Shown here in pieces: positions 1 to 10,113 of a DNA stretch of 64,000 nt (position 1 is the stretch's first letter; each line of letters starts with the position of its first letter). The DNA comes from JANQTF01 sp036835375. GTDB taxonomy: Bacteria; Bacteroidota; Bacteroidia; J057. Made by a program: the position numbers and the translations under genes. The stretch spans positions 11,775 to 75,774 of the forward strand of contig DAITMB010000006.1 of the NCBI GenBank assembly GCA_036835375.1. The letters run 5' to 3'. The notes under the pieces are model-generated. The model worked only from the letters and a program-made list of their open reading frames with translations. It was not told the origin of the DNA and searched no databases.

Positions 1-1
1 C

Positions 2-232
2 CAAAAGCAAGATCGAGGAGTGAGCATCGCCTTTGGCGATCAGGAAAGAGCCTTGCTCGCTCACCTAGAAACCCATGCAGACATTACCCTTGATTTTGCC
101 CAAAAACTTCTCCGAACCAATCGAAGGAAGACCTCGGGCCTGCTGATTTTGCTCACACGTGCAGGGCTGCTTCGGCTTCACCCAAGTGAGAAAGGTGACA
201 GATTTTCACTGGCTCAGGATGCATTTGAATGA
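2..232 (+). CDS. C-terminal fragment of an unknown protein, winged-helix-like tail
   Basis: The frame is open to the left edge of the window, so this is the 3' end of a longer gene whose start is outside. A GTG at 20 could serve as a start but nothing supports it. The visible 76 residues are mostly helical, with an ITLDFAQKLL helix, an RRKTSGLLILLTRAGLL helix and a short basic wing, which resembles a winged helix-turn-helix such as those ending DNA-processing or regulatory proteins. I do not recognise the family. The gene ends in TGA at 230-232 with no obvious terminator. Confidence 0.5.
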   Translation, partial: QKQDRGVSIAFGDQERALLAHLETHADITLDFAQKLLRTNRRKTSGLLILLTRAGLLRLHPSEKGDRFSLAQDAFE

Positions 233-671
233 TGGCGTTTGATAAAGATTTGCAGGCGAAAGCAATTCTTTTTTTCCAAAGTTCGTTGCAAATCCGGTAA
301 TACAGCGAGTATGCTTCATTCATTCTCCGTGTAAGGGGTAAATATTTGGATCAGTTCGTCATTTTTGTAATTTAACTAATGGAAATCAAGGCGATAGAAC
401 TTCATGGCTGCTCTTCCGACCTTCATTTCTGACGACAAACCATCAGACAACTGCCATTTGTCGTGAAAAAGGGAACTACTAATTTTCGCGCATTTTATTA
501 CGCTCTTTTTTTTCGAATTTTCCTTCATCCTTTCCAGACCATTTTGATACAAGTACTATTCATCAGAGGTTGTAGGGAAAACTCCTTATTCGCCTCCTGC
601 TGTTAGTTCCCACCAGAAGCGGGTTTGAGGTTTCAGGCACGATTCTTTATTTTCACTACCAAATAGCTTCT
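233..671. other. Intergenic region without a recognised gene
   Basis: This 439-bp AT-rich stretch separates the gene tail at the left edge from the first adhesin gene. I see no open frame with coding character, no RNA gene and no strong hairpin. The promoter of the next gene is expected at its right end. Confidence 0.5.
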
Positions 672-679
672 TACCTTGG
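672..679 (+). promoter_or_regulatory. Probable -7 promoter element TACCTTGG
   Basis: TACCTTGG differs at one position from the Bacteroidota -7 consensus TAnnTTTG and ends 17 nt before the ATG at 697. It supports the ATG over the in-frame TTG at 676, which lies inside the element. No convincing -33 element was assigned. Confidence 0.4.
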
Positions 680-696
680 CTAGAAAAGTACCCCTT

Positions 697-3600
697 ATGA
701 CTTCAGCGAAATATTCCCTTCTCCTTGGCATCGCGATGCTGTGTGCTGTCCCTTGGTCCCATGCACAACTTACTGTGTCAGATACGCTGACTAAAACAGA
801 AATGCTCCAAACGCTCTTTGGAAATGGCATTTTCATCAGTAATCTGAATTACCAGTTTTGTGACACAACAAACGCGATGCGCGAATTTGACGCCACGAAC
901 ACCATCATGGGACTTGACCGGGGGGTGCTGCTCTCCACCGGAATGGCTGCTGGCGCTACCAATCCGGCGGGCTTACAGGCGTGCAACGTCACCGCAAGTA
1001 CGAGCCTTGGAATGCCTGGATATGCACCGCTAAATGCGCTGCTGGCTGGTGGATTTACTACCAACGACGCTTGTCGGATATCATTTGATATCACAGCGCT
1101 TTGTGATACCATCGCCATCCGTTATGTGTTTGCCTCGGAAGAGTATCCACAATATGTAAATAGCTCATTCAACGACGTTTTTGCATTCTGGATCAGTGGA
1201 CCCGGGTATGGGCCTCCTCCTGGCACCAACATCTCGGTGATTCCCGGCACTGCCACGCCAGTGAGCATAAATACGATCAACAATGGACCATCAGCAGTCT
1301 GCACCCCTCCCGCAGGACCTTGTGTTAACTGTGGATTGTACGTTAACAACCAGTTTAACACCACAACGTCCTACAACGCATGGACCAAGCCTTTACTGGC
1401 CGAAGCCAGCGTCATCCCCTGCTCTACCTATACCGTGACGATCGCCGTCGCAGACGCGGGAGACTTCATTCTTGACTCTGGGGTGTTTCTGGAGGCTGGT
1501 GGTATCGGGTGTTCTTCTCCCGCGCTTCAACTCTCCGCCTCCAACTCCACCGTGTTGGGTACCAATATTGCCGTAGAGGGCTGCGTCAATTTTGGACAAA
1601 TTGAGTTTACGCTTCCCACGCCTTTGCCCGACAGCACTGTCTTCTATTTCACAGTGGGGGGGACCGCTACCCCAGGAATTGATTATCTGACCTTGCCCGA
1701 TAGTATTATCATGCCAGCAGGACAGACGAGTTTCATCCTTCCGATCATTATCTATGAAGACACCATTCTTGAAGGTTCTGAATTCATCGAGATCTACTAT
1801 GTGGATTCTGCCTCTTGTGGCACCAACATCTATCGCGACACAGCCATCTTGGAGATTTTGGACAAACCTGAGATCCCACGAGTGGATGACGTATCCGTCT
1901 GTCCCGGCCAGACCGTCACAGTCCCGGTCAGTGGTGCGCCTTTGCCTGGAATGACCTTTCAATGGCAGCCAGCTCTGGGCCTTTCTACCACCACCTCCCC
2001 CTTGACGAATGTCACGCTACCCAATCTCACGACCACCCAATACATCTCGCAATATATCCTCACCACGACGGCGCTCCAAGGCTTTTGCCTCTATCGAGAT
2101 ACCATCGATGTGACCGTCCATCCAAGTCTGGATGTAGCATTTGGCGCGGACACCGTGTGCTTGGGCTTGCCCACAACTTTTTTAGATCGAACGATCACTG
2201 ACTCTGTCGTATCCTATACCTGGACGTTCGGCGACGGCAACCTTTCGACTGATACCAACCCGATTCATACCTACACCGACCACGGAATATTCCAAGTTCA
2301 ACTTGCCGCAGAGAATACGGCTGGCTGCCGGGATTCCCTCACCCAAGCCGTGCTCGTGGATTCACTGCCGTTGATCACCTTCACCGCCGATCCTGCTTGT
2401 GATGACGCGCCAGTGTTTTTCCAAAACACGACCCGCGCCCAAACCAGCTACGTGTGGACCTATGGCGATGGTGAAGGCTCGACGATCCCAGCACCTAATC
2501 ACATCTACCCTACTTTTGGTACTTTCATTGCTTCCCTGATTGCCACCACCGCCGCAGGCTGCCAGGACAGCGCAAGCCAGGAAGTTACTGTGTATCAAAA
2601 TCCAGAGTCTGCCTTTGAGTTTCAGGAAGCATGTGATGGCCAGGAAGTGCAATTTGCTCAAGCCGCTCTCAATGGAACGGGGCAGAACTTACAGTATCAG
2701 TGGCAATTTGGCGATGCCACCGCAGGTCCCAACACGACCCAGCCTGATCCGAGCCATCTCTATGGCACCTTCGGTCTCAAGCAAGTGAGGCTCACTGTGA
2801 CGGATGAATTCGGATGTACCGACGACTCGCTACGGACATTGGAAGTATTCCCCAAGCCCGTAGCAAACTTTATGGTGGAGCCACAGTGTCGATTCGATGA
2901 ATTTGTCCTGAACAACCTTTCTACCGTAGTAGCTAACAAGGACATTGTGCGCCAATGGTGGGATTTTGGGACCGAAAACCGGACCAGTGTCGCACTTTCC
3001 CCGACGTTAAATTATGTAGAGGAAGGGACCTATGAAATCTTCCTCAAGGTAGAGACGGAAAATGGCTGTCTCGATTCGATCACTCAATCTATCGACATAT
3101 ATCCGCTGCCTGAGGCCAGCTTTGTGCATCAAAATGCCTGTATCAGCGACGAGGCAGTGGTCTTCAACCGATCCACGATTCTCAATCCCCTCTTCAATGA
3201 CCGTGTTGAAGATTGGACTTGGACATGGGGAGACGGCACACAAACCCAAGGCGGCGATACAGCGATGCATCGCTATGCTACGCCGGGAGTCTATGATGTG
3301 ACACTTCTGGTGTTGAGTGACAAAGGTTGCGAGAATAGCATCACCCGAGAAGTGGATATTTACGCGCTGCCATTGGATCCTGCGCTGGTATCGGACACTG
3401 TTTGCTTCAGTGATCAAGGCTTTCTCATGGCGATGGCGCCCAGCTCAGTGCAGGTGAATTGGTATTATCAAGAAAGTGATTTGACGCCCTTCCAGACCAG
3501 CTATAGCTACGTGACGCCGCCGCAGGTCTTCACCACCACTTACTTCGTAGAACCGGTTTCTGAATTTGGCTGTGTGGGAAGTCGTCTTCCAATCACTGTG

Positions 3601-4137
3601 AATATTTTCGACAATGAGGATGGTCAAATTGAAGCCAGTGCCACGATGGTAGAGATCCCAGCTGCTGTGGTCAATTTCGCGGTATCAGGGAGCCTGCGCC
3701 CTGTCAGCTTCCAGTGGAACTTTGGGGATGGAAATCGTTCTGAAGTAGCGCAGCCAGCGCACGAATATCAGTATCCCGGCATCTACCAAGTGGAAGCAAA
3801 AGTCATCGACGCGAATGGCTGCGATTACTTACTTCAAGAGGTGATTGAAGTCAAAGAACTCATTACCATCTATGTGCCCTCTGCTTTCACGCCCAATGGC
3901 GACGGTTTCAACGATGAGCTGTTCATTGGATCTAATCAAATCCGCGAGTTGGAATTTCAAGTGTTCAATCGCTGGGGACAAATGATTTATCAGACCAGAG
4001 ACCCAAATTTCCGGTGGAATGGTAATGGTCCCAGTGGCAATGAAATCAGCGAAGGGATCTATGTGTTTCGAGTTCGTGCCGTAGATTTTCAAGGGAGACC
4101 TATCGAGAAATCGGGGACCTTGACCATCCTGCGTTGA
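697..4137 (+). CDS. Large secreted protein: choice-of-anchor L, Calx-beta-like and PKD domains, type B T9SS signal
   Basis: The product is 1,146 residues from the ATG at 697, which begins a signal peptide ending near SHAQ; a TTG 21 bp upstream is in frame but overlaps the promoter. The N-terminal third carries a choice-of-anchor L domain (LSTGM, IRYVFASEEYPQYV, NDVFAFWISGPG). It is followed by a Calx-beta-like segment (GIDYLTLPDSI, GSEFIEIYYVD) and a series of PKD-type domains with FGDG motifs. The last 85 residues are a gliding-motility CHU_C domain (PSAFTPNGDGFNDELF, FNRWGQMIYQ, GIYVFRVRAVD). Family knowledge gives export by Sec and then T9SS, with cell-surface adhesion or matrix binding as the likely role; the ligand is unknown. 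It stands alone with its own terminator. Confidence 0.85.
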   Translation: MTSAKYSLLLGIAMLCAVPWSHAQLTVSDTLTKTEMLQTLFGNGIFISNLNYQFCDTTNAMREFDATNTIMGLDRGVLLSTGMAAGATNPAGLQACNVTASTSLGMPGYAPLNALLAGGFTTNDACRISFDITALCDTIAIRYVFASEEYPQYVNSSFNDVFAFWISGPGYGPPPGTNISVIPGTATPVSINTINNGPSAVCTPPAGPCVNCGLYVNNQFNTTTSYNAWTKPLLAEASVIPCSTYTVTIAVADAGDFILDSGVFLEAGGIGCSSPALQLSASNSTVLGTNIAVEGCVNFGQIEFTLPTPLPDSTVFYFTVGGTATPGIDYLTLPDSIIMPAGQTSFILPIIIYEDTILEGSEFIEIYYVDSASCGTNIYRDTAILEILDKPEIPRVDDVSVCPGQTVTVPVSGAPLPGMTFQWQPALGLSTTTSPLTNVTLPNLTTTQYISQYILTTTALQGFCLYRDTIDVTVHPSLDVAFGADTVCLGLPTTFLDRTITDSVVSYTWTFGDGNLSTDTNPIHTYTDHGIFQVQLAAENTAGCRDSLTQAVLVDSLPLITFTADPACDDAPVFFQNTTRAQTSYVWTYGDGEGSTIPAPNHIYPTFGTFIASLIATTAAGCQDSASQEVTVYQNPESAFEFQEACDGQEVQFAQAALNGTGQNLQYQWQFGDATAGPNTTQPDPSHLYGTFGLKQVRLTVTDEFGCTDDSLRTLEVFPKPVANFMVEPQCRFDEFVLNNLSTVVANKDIVRQWWDFGTENRTSVALSPTLNYVEEGTYEIFLKVETENGCLDSITQSIDIYPLPEASFVHQNACISDEAVVFNRSTILNPLFNDRVEDWTWTWGDGTQTQGGDTAMHRYATPGVYDVTLLVLSDKGCENSITREVDIYALPLDPALVSDTVCFSDQGFLMAMAPSSVQVNWYYQESDLTPFQTSYSYVTPPQVFTTTYFVEPVSEFGCVGSRLPITVNIFDNEDGQIEASATMVEIPAAVVNFAVSGSLRPVSFQWNFGDGNRSEVAQPAHEYQYPGIYQVEAKVIDANGCDYLLQEVIEVKELITIYVPSAFTPNGDGFNDELFIGSNQIRELEFQVFNRWGQMIYQTRDPNFRWNGNGPSGNEISEGIYVFRVRAVDFQGRPIEKSGTLTILR

Positions 4138-4194
4138 CCATTCTATTCATGCAGCTCTATCTCTCCTGACAGATAGAGCTGACCTATCATGTCC

Positions 4195-4234
4195 ATCGCC
4201 AGATTTCCTCTCATGGAAATCTGGCGATTTTTCT
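4195..4234 (+). terminator. Rho-independent terminator after the first adhesin
   Basis: A perfect 14-bp stem (4195-4208 with 4215-4228) with a 6-nt loop is followed by TTTTCTT. A second perfect 11-bp hairpin (4152-4162 with 4171-4181) lies just upstream without a T run, so the two act in tandem or the first protects the 3' end. Confidence 0.85.
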
Positions 4235-4520
4235 TGTCAAGAGGTCCCGACAGAAGAAAGACGACATTCAAGCACTTGGTCAGATGTCTTTATTAATCTG
4301 AATTATCTTGCTTGCATTCTTCACAAAATACGCTCGTTGTGTATTAGAATGCCAAAGGTGTCTATGTCAGCGGATTAGGCAGGATGCTATTCGACTTGCT
4401 ATGTTTTCAGGTGATCTTTGTAGAGAATTTATGGTCCAAATTGAGGGGTAAAAGCTTTTTTGATAAATTGGTTGGTGTAAGATGCGGCACCCACCCGCCA
4501 TACCTTACAGATTGAAACGA
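4235..4520. other. Intergenic region before the giant repeat protein
   Basis: This stretch holds no convincing frame. TACCTTAC at 4501-4508 is a weak -7-like element that would fit a start at 4521. Confidence 0.4.
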
Positions 4521-7500
4521 ATGCAAGCCCCTCTCATCATGCGTATTTTTCCCTCCCTGTTTTTGATTTTGCTATTTCTGGTCGGTGTAGCTCCACTCAT
4601 GGCCACGCACATCACGGGAGCGGAACTTACTTATGAATGCATAAGTCCTGCAACCAACACGTATAAAGTGACCGTGACAGTGTACCGAGACTGCGTGAAT
4701 GGCCAGGCGGGATTTGACAACAACATACGTCTTTTCGTTTTTCGAAACATTAACAAAACCCTCTACCAGTCTTTCAATGTGCCATTGAATCAAACGGGGG
4801 TACAAATTATCCCGGTTTTTTGGAACGCTTGTACTGGTATTCCCAACAACGTGTGTGTAGAATTCGTGAAATACACCACAAACATCACCCTCCCAGGATT
4901 TGCAGGAGGATTTACTGTAGGCTGGGCAAGATGTTGTAGAAACAATATTGTAACGAATGTGCCTCCCAACCAAGGGATCACCGTCATTGGGAACATCCCC
5001 GGACCTGAGGCTGGCACTTGCAACAACATGCCTATATTTAACAGCGTGCCACCGATTTTCCTTTGCAACGGGCAGTTGTTCAATTTCGACCACTCCGCCA
5101 CCGATCCCGACGGCGATTCGCTGGTCTATCAGATTGTGCCGCCATTTACCGGCACTAACACACAAGGTGCCGGAGCCACACAGTTTAATCCTGTAGTATC
5201 GGTTGGGGGATTCAATGCTAACCCTATGGGACCGCCGCCTTATGCCAATGTGGGTTTTTCTCCCGGTTTCTCCTTTCAAAACCCTTTTGGCTCAGGTAAC
5301 TTCTCTATCGACCCTCAGTCGGGCCTCCTGAGTTTGACACCCACTCAGACGGGCCTTTCGGTGTTTGCCGTCTCGGTAAAAGAATATCGAAATGGCGTTT
5401 TGATCGGAGAAAATATCAGGGATTTTCAAATCACGGTCATCGACTGCGTCCCTCAAGGCACGCCACCCGTCATCGCGACTAATCCGCCGCCCATCCCGGG
5501 CGCCAACCCTGATACCATCTGGGCAGAGGTACTGGAACAAGTCTGCTATAATGTGACGCTCAGTGACCCTGATCCCAGTGCCACAGTCCAGCTATTCCCC
5601 GCCAGCGCCTCTTTCGGCATCGGAGGTACTTTTCAGGCTCCGCTGGCTACTTTCTCGCAAGCAGGAACCAATCCCGCCGTAGGCACGGTCTGCTGGACTC
5701 CCTCCTGTGAATATGCAGGACAAACGATCCGAATGGTCGTCGGAGGGCGTGATACGGCTGATTGTCCCGGATACAATGTCGTTTTTGACACCACGTGGAT
5801 TGTGGTCGCTCCGATCAATGACCCGACCATCAGCCATATGTTTGCAAATGGATCTACCGCCGACACTATCACCCTCAACCCCAACCAGGGGATGTGCGTG
5901 ACGGTTACGGGACAAGACCTGGATGTGTTGGACTCGCTGGCGCTGATTCCACTGGCGGGGCCTTTGAGTGGGTTAGGCGGAACGGCGACCTTCCTCCCGA
6001 TTCAAACTGTTAATCCCGTCTCCGCTTCTCTCTGCTGGACTCCACCTTGTAACCTAGCAGGACAGACGCTCTCGTTTGTGATCCAGGTTCGCGACGTCAA
6101 CCGTTGCCAGAGCAGTGCAAATGACACCATCACGGTGATCATTTCCCCCCTTCAACCCGTCGGTGCCGGAGGAGATGCCACGATCTGTTCTGGTCTTGGC
6201 ACCCCTCTCAATTCATTTGGCGGGGTCAGCTATGCGTGGATCCCCGCGACGGGACTTTCAAACCCCAACATTGCCAATCCTATCGCCAGCCCTACCACCT
6301 CCACATTGTACACAGTAGCCATCACCGATGCTTTTGACTGCGTGAGAACCGAGAGTGTGCAGGTCAATGTCAACCCGCTGCCAATTGTTGACGCTGGTCC
6401 CGACGTCACGAGATGCCCTGGAGCAACCATTCCATTGCAAGCCACGGGCGGTACTACTTATGCGTGGACGCCCGCTACAGGACTGTCCAACCCTGCCATC
6501 GCAAATCCACTCGCAACCCCCTTGGTCAACACAACTTACACCGTCACCGCCACAGATCTCAACGGATGTGCCAACTCCGACCAAGTGACCGTGACCGTCA
6601 TGCAGGCAGAAGCAGGTACGGGTGGAGCGATCTGCTTCGGAGACAGCTTGCCCTTATCGGCCAGCGGTGGAATATCCTACAGTTGGACACCTGCTATCGG
6701 GCTATCTGATCCTGCGATAGCCAATCCCGTGGCAGCTCCTCCTGTGGCCACCACATATACCGTGACCGTGACGGACGCTAGTGGATGTGTAGATACGGAT
6801 CTCGTGATAGTGAATATTCTTGCACTCCCCGTAGCAGAGGCAGGGCCTGCTGTAGCGCTTTGCCTGGGAGATAGCCTCCAACTGACTGCGTCTGGAGGAG
6901 TCAGTTACGCATGGAGTCCCAGTCCTTTTCTTTTGGGTAACACACTTGCCAGCCCTGTGGTATTCCCGGACATCAATACAACTTTCACAGTGTTGGTGAC
7001 CGACGCCAATGGCTGTGTTGCAACGGACAATGTGCTCGTTTCGGTGCTTGCCCTTCCCATTGCAGAAGCGGGCAACGACACCGCCAAATGTGGAGAGGTT
7101 GGTGTGCCTTTATCCGCATCAGGTGGCGTGGCCTACCAGTGGTTTCCTGTGGCAGGGCTAAGTGACCCCACGAGTCCAAACCCTGTCGCGAATCCCTTTG
7201 CTTCGCAGTTTTACAGCGTGATTGTCACTGACGGTAATGGCTGTTCCAGTTTGGATTCGGCCTTTGTGAGGGTGATGTATGCAGATGCTGGACCTGACTT
7301 TGCGCTGTGTATTGGCGACAGTGCCTTGATCCAGGCAAGCGGAGGCATTGCTTATCAGTGGCAAGCCTCGCCCGATTTAGCGAGCCTTGGCACTGCTTCC
7401 ACCCTCGCATTTCCGACCGTGACAAGCGACTTCATTGTGACTGTGACAGATACGTCTGGCTGCACAGATACCGACACCATTCGGATGACTGTAAACTCAC

Positions 7501-10076
7501 TGCCTGTGACCTCCACATTTGGAAGCGATCCTTATGTGTGCTCTGGCGGAGGTACTGTGGTCAATGCTACGGGCGGCAATCAATTTGTCTGGTCTCCAGG
7601 GTTTGTTTTCAATGATTCGACCCTCGCTTCTCCCATTGCTTCTCCGACATACTCCGGCGCAACGCTCGACAGCACCTGGCGCTTGTTTGTCACTGTGATC
7701 GACTCAAATGGTTGCGTCAATTACGACTCATTGGACCAGATCGTGCGCGTGCTGCCCATTATCCAAGTGAGCAACGACACGGTGAACTGCCCGGGCGGAT
7801 CTGTGCCTCTCTTTGCCAATGGAGGAATTGCTTACAGTTGGTCCCCAGCCATTGCGCTCAGTGCGACAAACACTGCAAACGTGCTGGCATCTCCTGATAC
7901 CACGACTACCTACACGGTGCGAATCGAAGCAGTGTGGGGATGCGCTGATTCTGCTGACATTCTAGTGATTGTTATGGAGCCAGAGGCAGGGCCAGATGGG
8001 GTCATTTGCCTGGAGGACAACTTTCAGCTGCAAGGCAGTGGCGGCACCAGTTACCTTTGGTCACCTGCTGTGGGCCTTAGTGATCCTAGCATCGCGACAC
8101 CCATGGCTTCGCCCGCCGGAACAACCACATACCTGCTCACCGTAACAGACAGCCTCGGCTGTGTGGACACTGACATGGTCACAATCACTGTGAATCCACT
8201 CCCTCCGGCCGACGCGGGATTGGATCAGGAAATGTGTATTGGCGACACGGCTCAGCTCTTTGCAGCGGGCGGGTTGGATTACCAATGGCAGGTAGTTGAT
8301 AGTCTTTCGTCCCCCGGCACAGCTTCTACTTTAGCTTGGCCTACTCAGACTACCTTTTACCCGGTAGCGGTCGTTGATGGAAACGGCTGCGTCGAACTGG
8401 ACAGTATGTTATTGACTGTCCATCCGCTGCCTAACCCTGACGCTGGAGCAGACCAAACCCAGTGTGGGGAAGACTCGGTCACGTTGCTGGCGACGGGTGG
8501 GGTGCTCTATCAATGGAGCCCCGCCTTGGGATTGGAAAATACTGCTTCTGCCCTTACACAGGCTGCCCCGGACTCCACGACACGATATTTCGTGACAGTC
8601 ACGGATCAATTTGGCTGTGTGAATACGGACTCCGTGCTCATTCGCACCATGTATGCTTTCGCTGGCCCTGAGATCATTACGTGTCCCGAAGATTCGGTGC
8701 AACTGCTGGCGGGGAGCATCGGGGGTCTGCCTAGCACTTTCTCGTGGAGTCCGGTCCTGGGCTTGGGTGATCTGAACTTGGCCGAACCCCGGGCGCTACC
8801 AGGCGTGACCACAACCTATTTGGTGACGGTCACTGACACGAGCGGCTGCATGGATACTGCCAGCCAATTGGTCACTGTGTTTCCCGTGCCGCTGGCAAAT
8901 GCTGGGCCTGATACCGAAATTTGTATGGGTGACACCCTCCAATTGACGGCGAGTGGCGGTATGAACTACTTGTGGGATCTCGAAACGTCGCTCTCTGAGG
9001 TCCGCATCGCCGATCCTTTGGCCTATCCGCTCTCCACCACAACTTATCGGGTACTGGTGACGGATGGAAATGGATGTCAACTTGATGACGAAGTAGAAAT
9101 CGTCGTGAATCCTCTGCCGCTAGTAGATGCCGGAACCGACACGACCATTTGCGGACGAGGGCTTGCCTTCTTGCGCGCCACAGGAGCCAGCACCTACCTG
9201 TGGTCCCCTGCCACTAGTCTGGACCAGCCGACGAGTCCTGCGCCTGTGGCTCAACCTGTTTCAGACCAGCGATACCATGTCATCGGTACAGACCTCAAAG
9301 GCTGTCGAAACACAGACTCTGTTTTCGTGAGCGTGCGAACGATCCCTACTTTGAGCGGAGATCAATTCTATGAAATTTGCCTTGGCCAATCGACGATCCT
9401 CCACGTGGACGGCGCCGATGGCTACCGGTGGAGCACTGGAGAGCTGCTCCCATTCATCGAAGTAGATCCAGAATTTAGCTCGGACTATTGGGTTGTTCCC
9501 CTGGGGCCTACCGGGTGTGAAGGAGATCGGCTTGACATTCAAGTGTATGTCGAACGAAGTTTGCCGCAAGCGTCGATATCGCCCTCGATTTCCGAAGGGT
9601 TTTATCCGCTGGAGGTGACTTTTGTGAATGACAGCCGATTTGCCAGCCAATATGAGTGGCAGTTTGGCGATGGCGCAAGCAGTGCTGATCCGAACCCTCT
9701 GCACCGCTACGACCAACCGGGGCAATATGCCGTGACCCTGATCGCAGATAATGACATCGGATGTCCCGATACGACGACCTATCGATTTATTGAGGCACTG
9801 GACTTTGTGGCTTATTTCCCCAATGCATTCAGCCCGAATGGCGACGGCGAAAACGACGAATTTCGCCTCGTGATTCAGTCTTTCGAGCAGACCAACTTTC
9901 GGGTCTATGATCGCTGGGGAAGAGAAGTGTACCAAACCAATCAGGCAGACATTCGCTGGGACGGAACCCGAAATGGTGTTCCTGTGGGCGAAGGGGTGTA
10001 TGTGTACACCTTTCGGGGGGTGACATATCTCGGAGAAGTCATCGAGCGAAACGGTAGCATCACCCTTTTCCGCTAG
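4521..10076 (+). CDS. Giant secreted adhesin-like protein with 15 tandem Ig-like units and type B T9SS signal
   Basis: The product is about 1,850 residues. Starts at 4482, 4521 and 4539 are all in frame. I chose 4521 because it gives a normal signal peptide (hydrophobic run ending near LMATH) and follows a weak promoter-like element; 4539 is equally possible. The N-terminal part begins ATHITGAELTYEC, a pattern common in large Bacteroidota surface proteins, and includes FDHSATDPDGDSLVYQI. The middle is an array of about 75-residue units (6154-9556), each with a conserved Cys near the start, a GG.SYAW-type strand and a TYTVTVTD..GC strand. A PKD domain (WQFGDGAS) and a CHU_C domain (FPNAFSPNGDGENDEF, YDRWGREVYQ) end the protein. 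The array probably makes a long stalk stabilised by disulfides; adhesion is inferred. Confidence 0.85.
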   Translation: MQAPLIMRIFPSLFLILLFLVGVAPLMATHITGAELTYECISPATNTYKVTVTVYRDCVNGQAGFDNNIRLFVFRNINKTLYQSFNVPLNQTGVQIIPVFWNACTGIPNNVCVEFVKYTTNITLPGFAGGFTVGWARCCRNNIVTNVPPNQGITVIGNIPGPEAGTCNNMPIFNSVPPIFLCNGQLFNFDHSATDPDGDSLVYQIVPPFTGTNTQGAGATQFNPVVSVGGFNANPMGPPPYANVGFSPGFSFQNPFGSGNFSIDPQSGLLSLTPTQTGLSVFAVSVKEYRNGVLIGENIRDFQITVIDCVPQGTPPVIATNPPPIPGANPDTIWAEVLEQVCYNVTLSDPDPSATVQLFPASASFGIGGTFQAPLATFSQAGTNPAVGTVCWTPSCEYAGQTIRMVVGGRDTADCPGYNVVFDTTWIVVAPINDPTISHMFANGSTADTITLNPNQGMCVTVTGQDLDVLDSLALIPLAGPLSGLGGTATFLPIQTVNPVSASLCWTPPCNLAGQTLSFVIQVRDVNRCQSSANDTITVIISPLQPVGAGGDATICSGLGTPLNSFGGVSYAWIPATGLSNPNIANPIASPTTSTLYTVAITDAFDCVRTESVQVNVNPLPIVDAGPDVTRCPGATIPLQATGGTTYAWTPATGLSNPAIANPLATPLVNTTYTVTATDLNGCANSDQVTVTVMQAEAGTGGAICFGDSLPLSASGGISYSWTPAIGLSDPAIANPVAAPPVATTYTVTVTDASGCVDTDLVIVNILALPVAEAGPAVALCLGDSLQLTASGGVSYAWSPSPFLLGNTLASPVVFPDINTTFTVLVTDANGCVATDNVLVSVLALPIAEAGNDTAKCGEVGVPLSASGGVAYQWFPVAGLSDPTSPNPVANPFASQFYSVIVTDGNGCSSLDSAFVRVMYADAGPDFALCIGDSALIQASGGIAYQWQASPDLASLGTASTLAFPTVTSDFIVTVTDTSGCTDTDTIRMTVNSLPVTSTFGSDPYVCSGGGTVVNATGGNQFVWSPGFVFNDSTLASPIASPTYSGATLDSTWRLFVTVIDSNGCVNYDSLDQIVRVLPIIQVSNDTVNCPGGSVPLFANGGIAYSWSPAIALSATNTANVLASPDTTTTYTVRIEAVWGCADSADILVIVMEPEAGPDGVICLEDNFQLQGSGGTSYLWSPAVGLSDPSIATPMASPAGTTTYLLTVTDSLGCVDTDMVTITVNPLPPADAGLDQEMCIGDTAQLFAAGGLDYQWQVVDSLSSPGTASTLAWPTQTTFYPVAVVDGNGCVELDSMLLTVHPLPNPDAGADQTQCGEDSVTLLATGGVLYQWSPALGLENTASALTQAAPDSTTRYFVTVTDQFGCVNTDSVLIRTMYAFAGPEIITCPEDSVQLLAGSIGGLPSTFSWSPVLGLGDLNLAEPRALPGVTTTYLVTVTDTSGCMDTASQLVTVFPVPLANAGPDTEICMGDTLQLTASGGMNYLWDLETSLSEVRIADPLAYPLSTTTYRVLVTDGNGCQLDDEVEIVVNPLPLVDAGTDTTICGRGLAFLRATGASTYLWSPATSLDQPTSPAPVAQPVSDQRYHVIGTDLKGCRNTDSVFVSVRTIPTLSGDQFYEICLGQSTILHVDGADGYRWSTGELLPFIEVDPEFSSDYWVVPLGPTGCEGDRLDIQVYVERSLPQASISPSISEGFYPLEVTFVNDSRFASQYEWQFGDGASSADPNPLHRYDQPGQYAVTLIADNDIGCPDTTTYRFIEALDFVAYFPNAFSPNGDGENDEFRLVIQSFEQTNFRVYDRWGREVYQTNQADIRWDGTRNGVPVGEGVYVYTFRGVTYLGEVIERNGSITLFR
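6154..9556 (+). repeat. Array of 15 in-frame units of about 227 bp
   Basis: Reading the translation by eye gives 15 units of roughly 68-84 residues; the 15th is the most divergent. Each unit has a Cys near residue 10, a small-Gly-Gly-x-Tyr-x-Trp strand and a Gly-Cys pair near residue 60. Linkers recur with period three: units 2, 5, 8 and 11 end in a short VM or TM form, while most others end in an LP-type linker. The Cys context follows the same period (CPG or CGE in the second unit of each triplet). Unit borders are approximate. Confidence 0.75.
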
Positions 10077-10113
10077 ACGAGGAGAAAGACGACTGATTGT
10101 ACCATTTCACCGG

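Noticed and set aside
3007..3417. Minus-strand open frames under the two large adhesin genes
   Set aside because: They are long only because the plus-strand genes lack stops in that phase; they show no domains, signal peptides or starts with context.
6154..9556. Repeat array considered as CRISPR or other non-coding repeat
   Set aside because: Units are about 227 bp, stay in one frame and encode diverged Ig-like domains; there are no short identical repeats with spacers.
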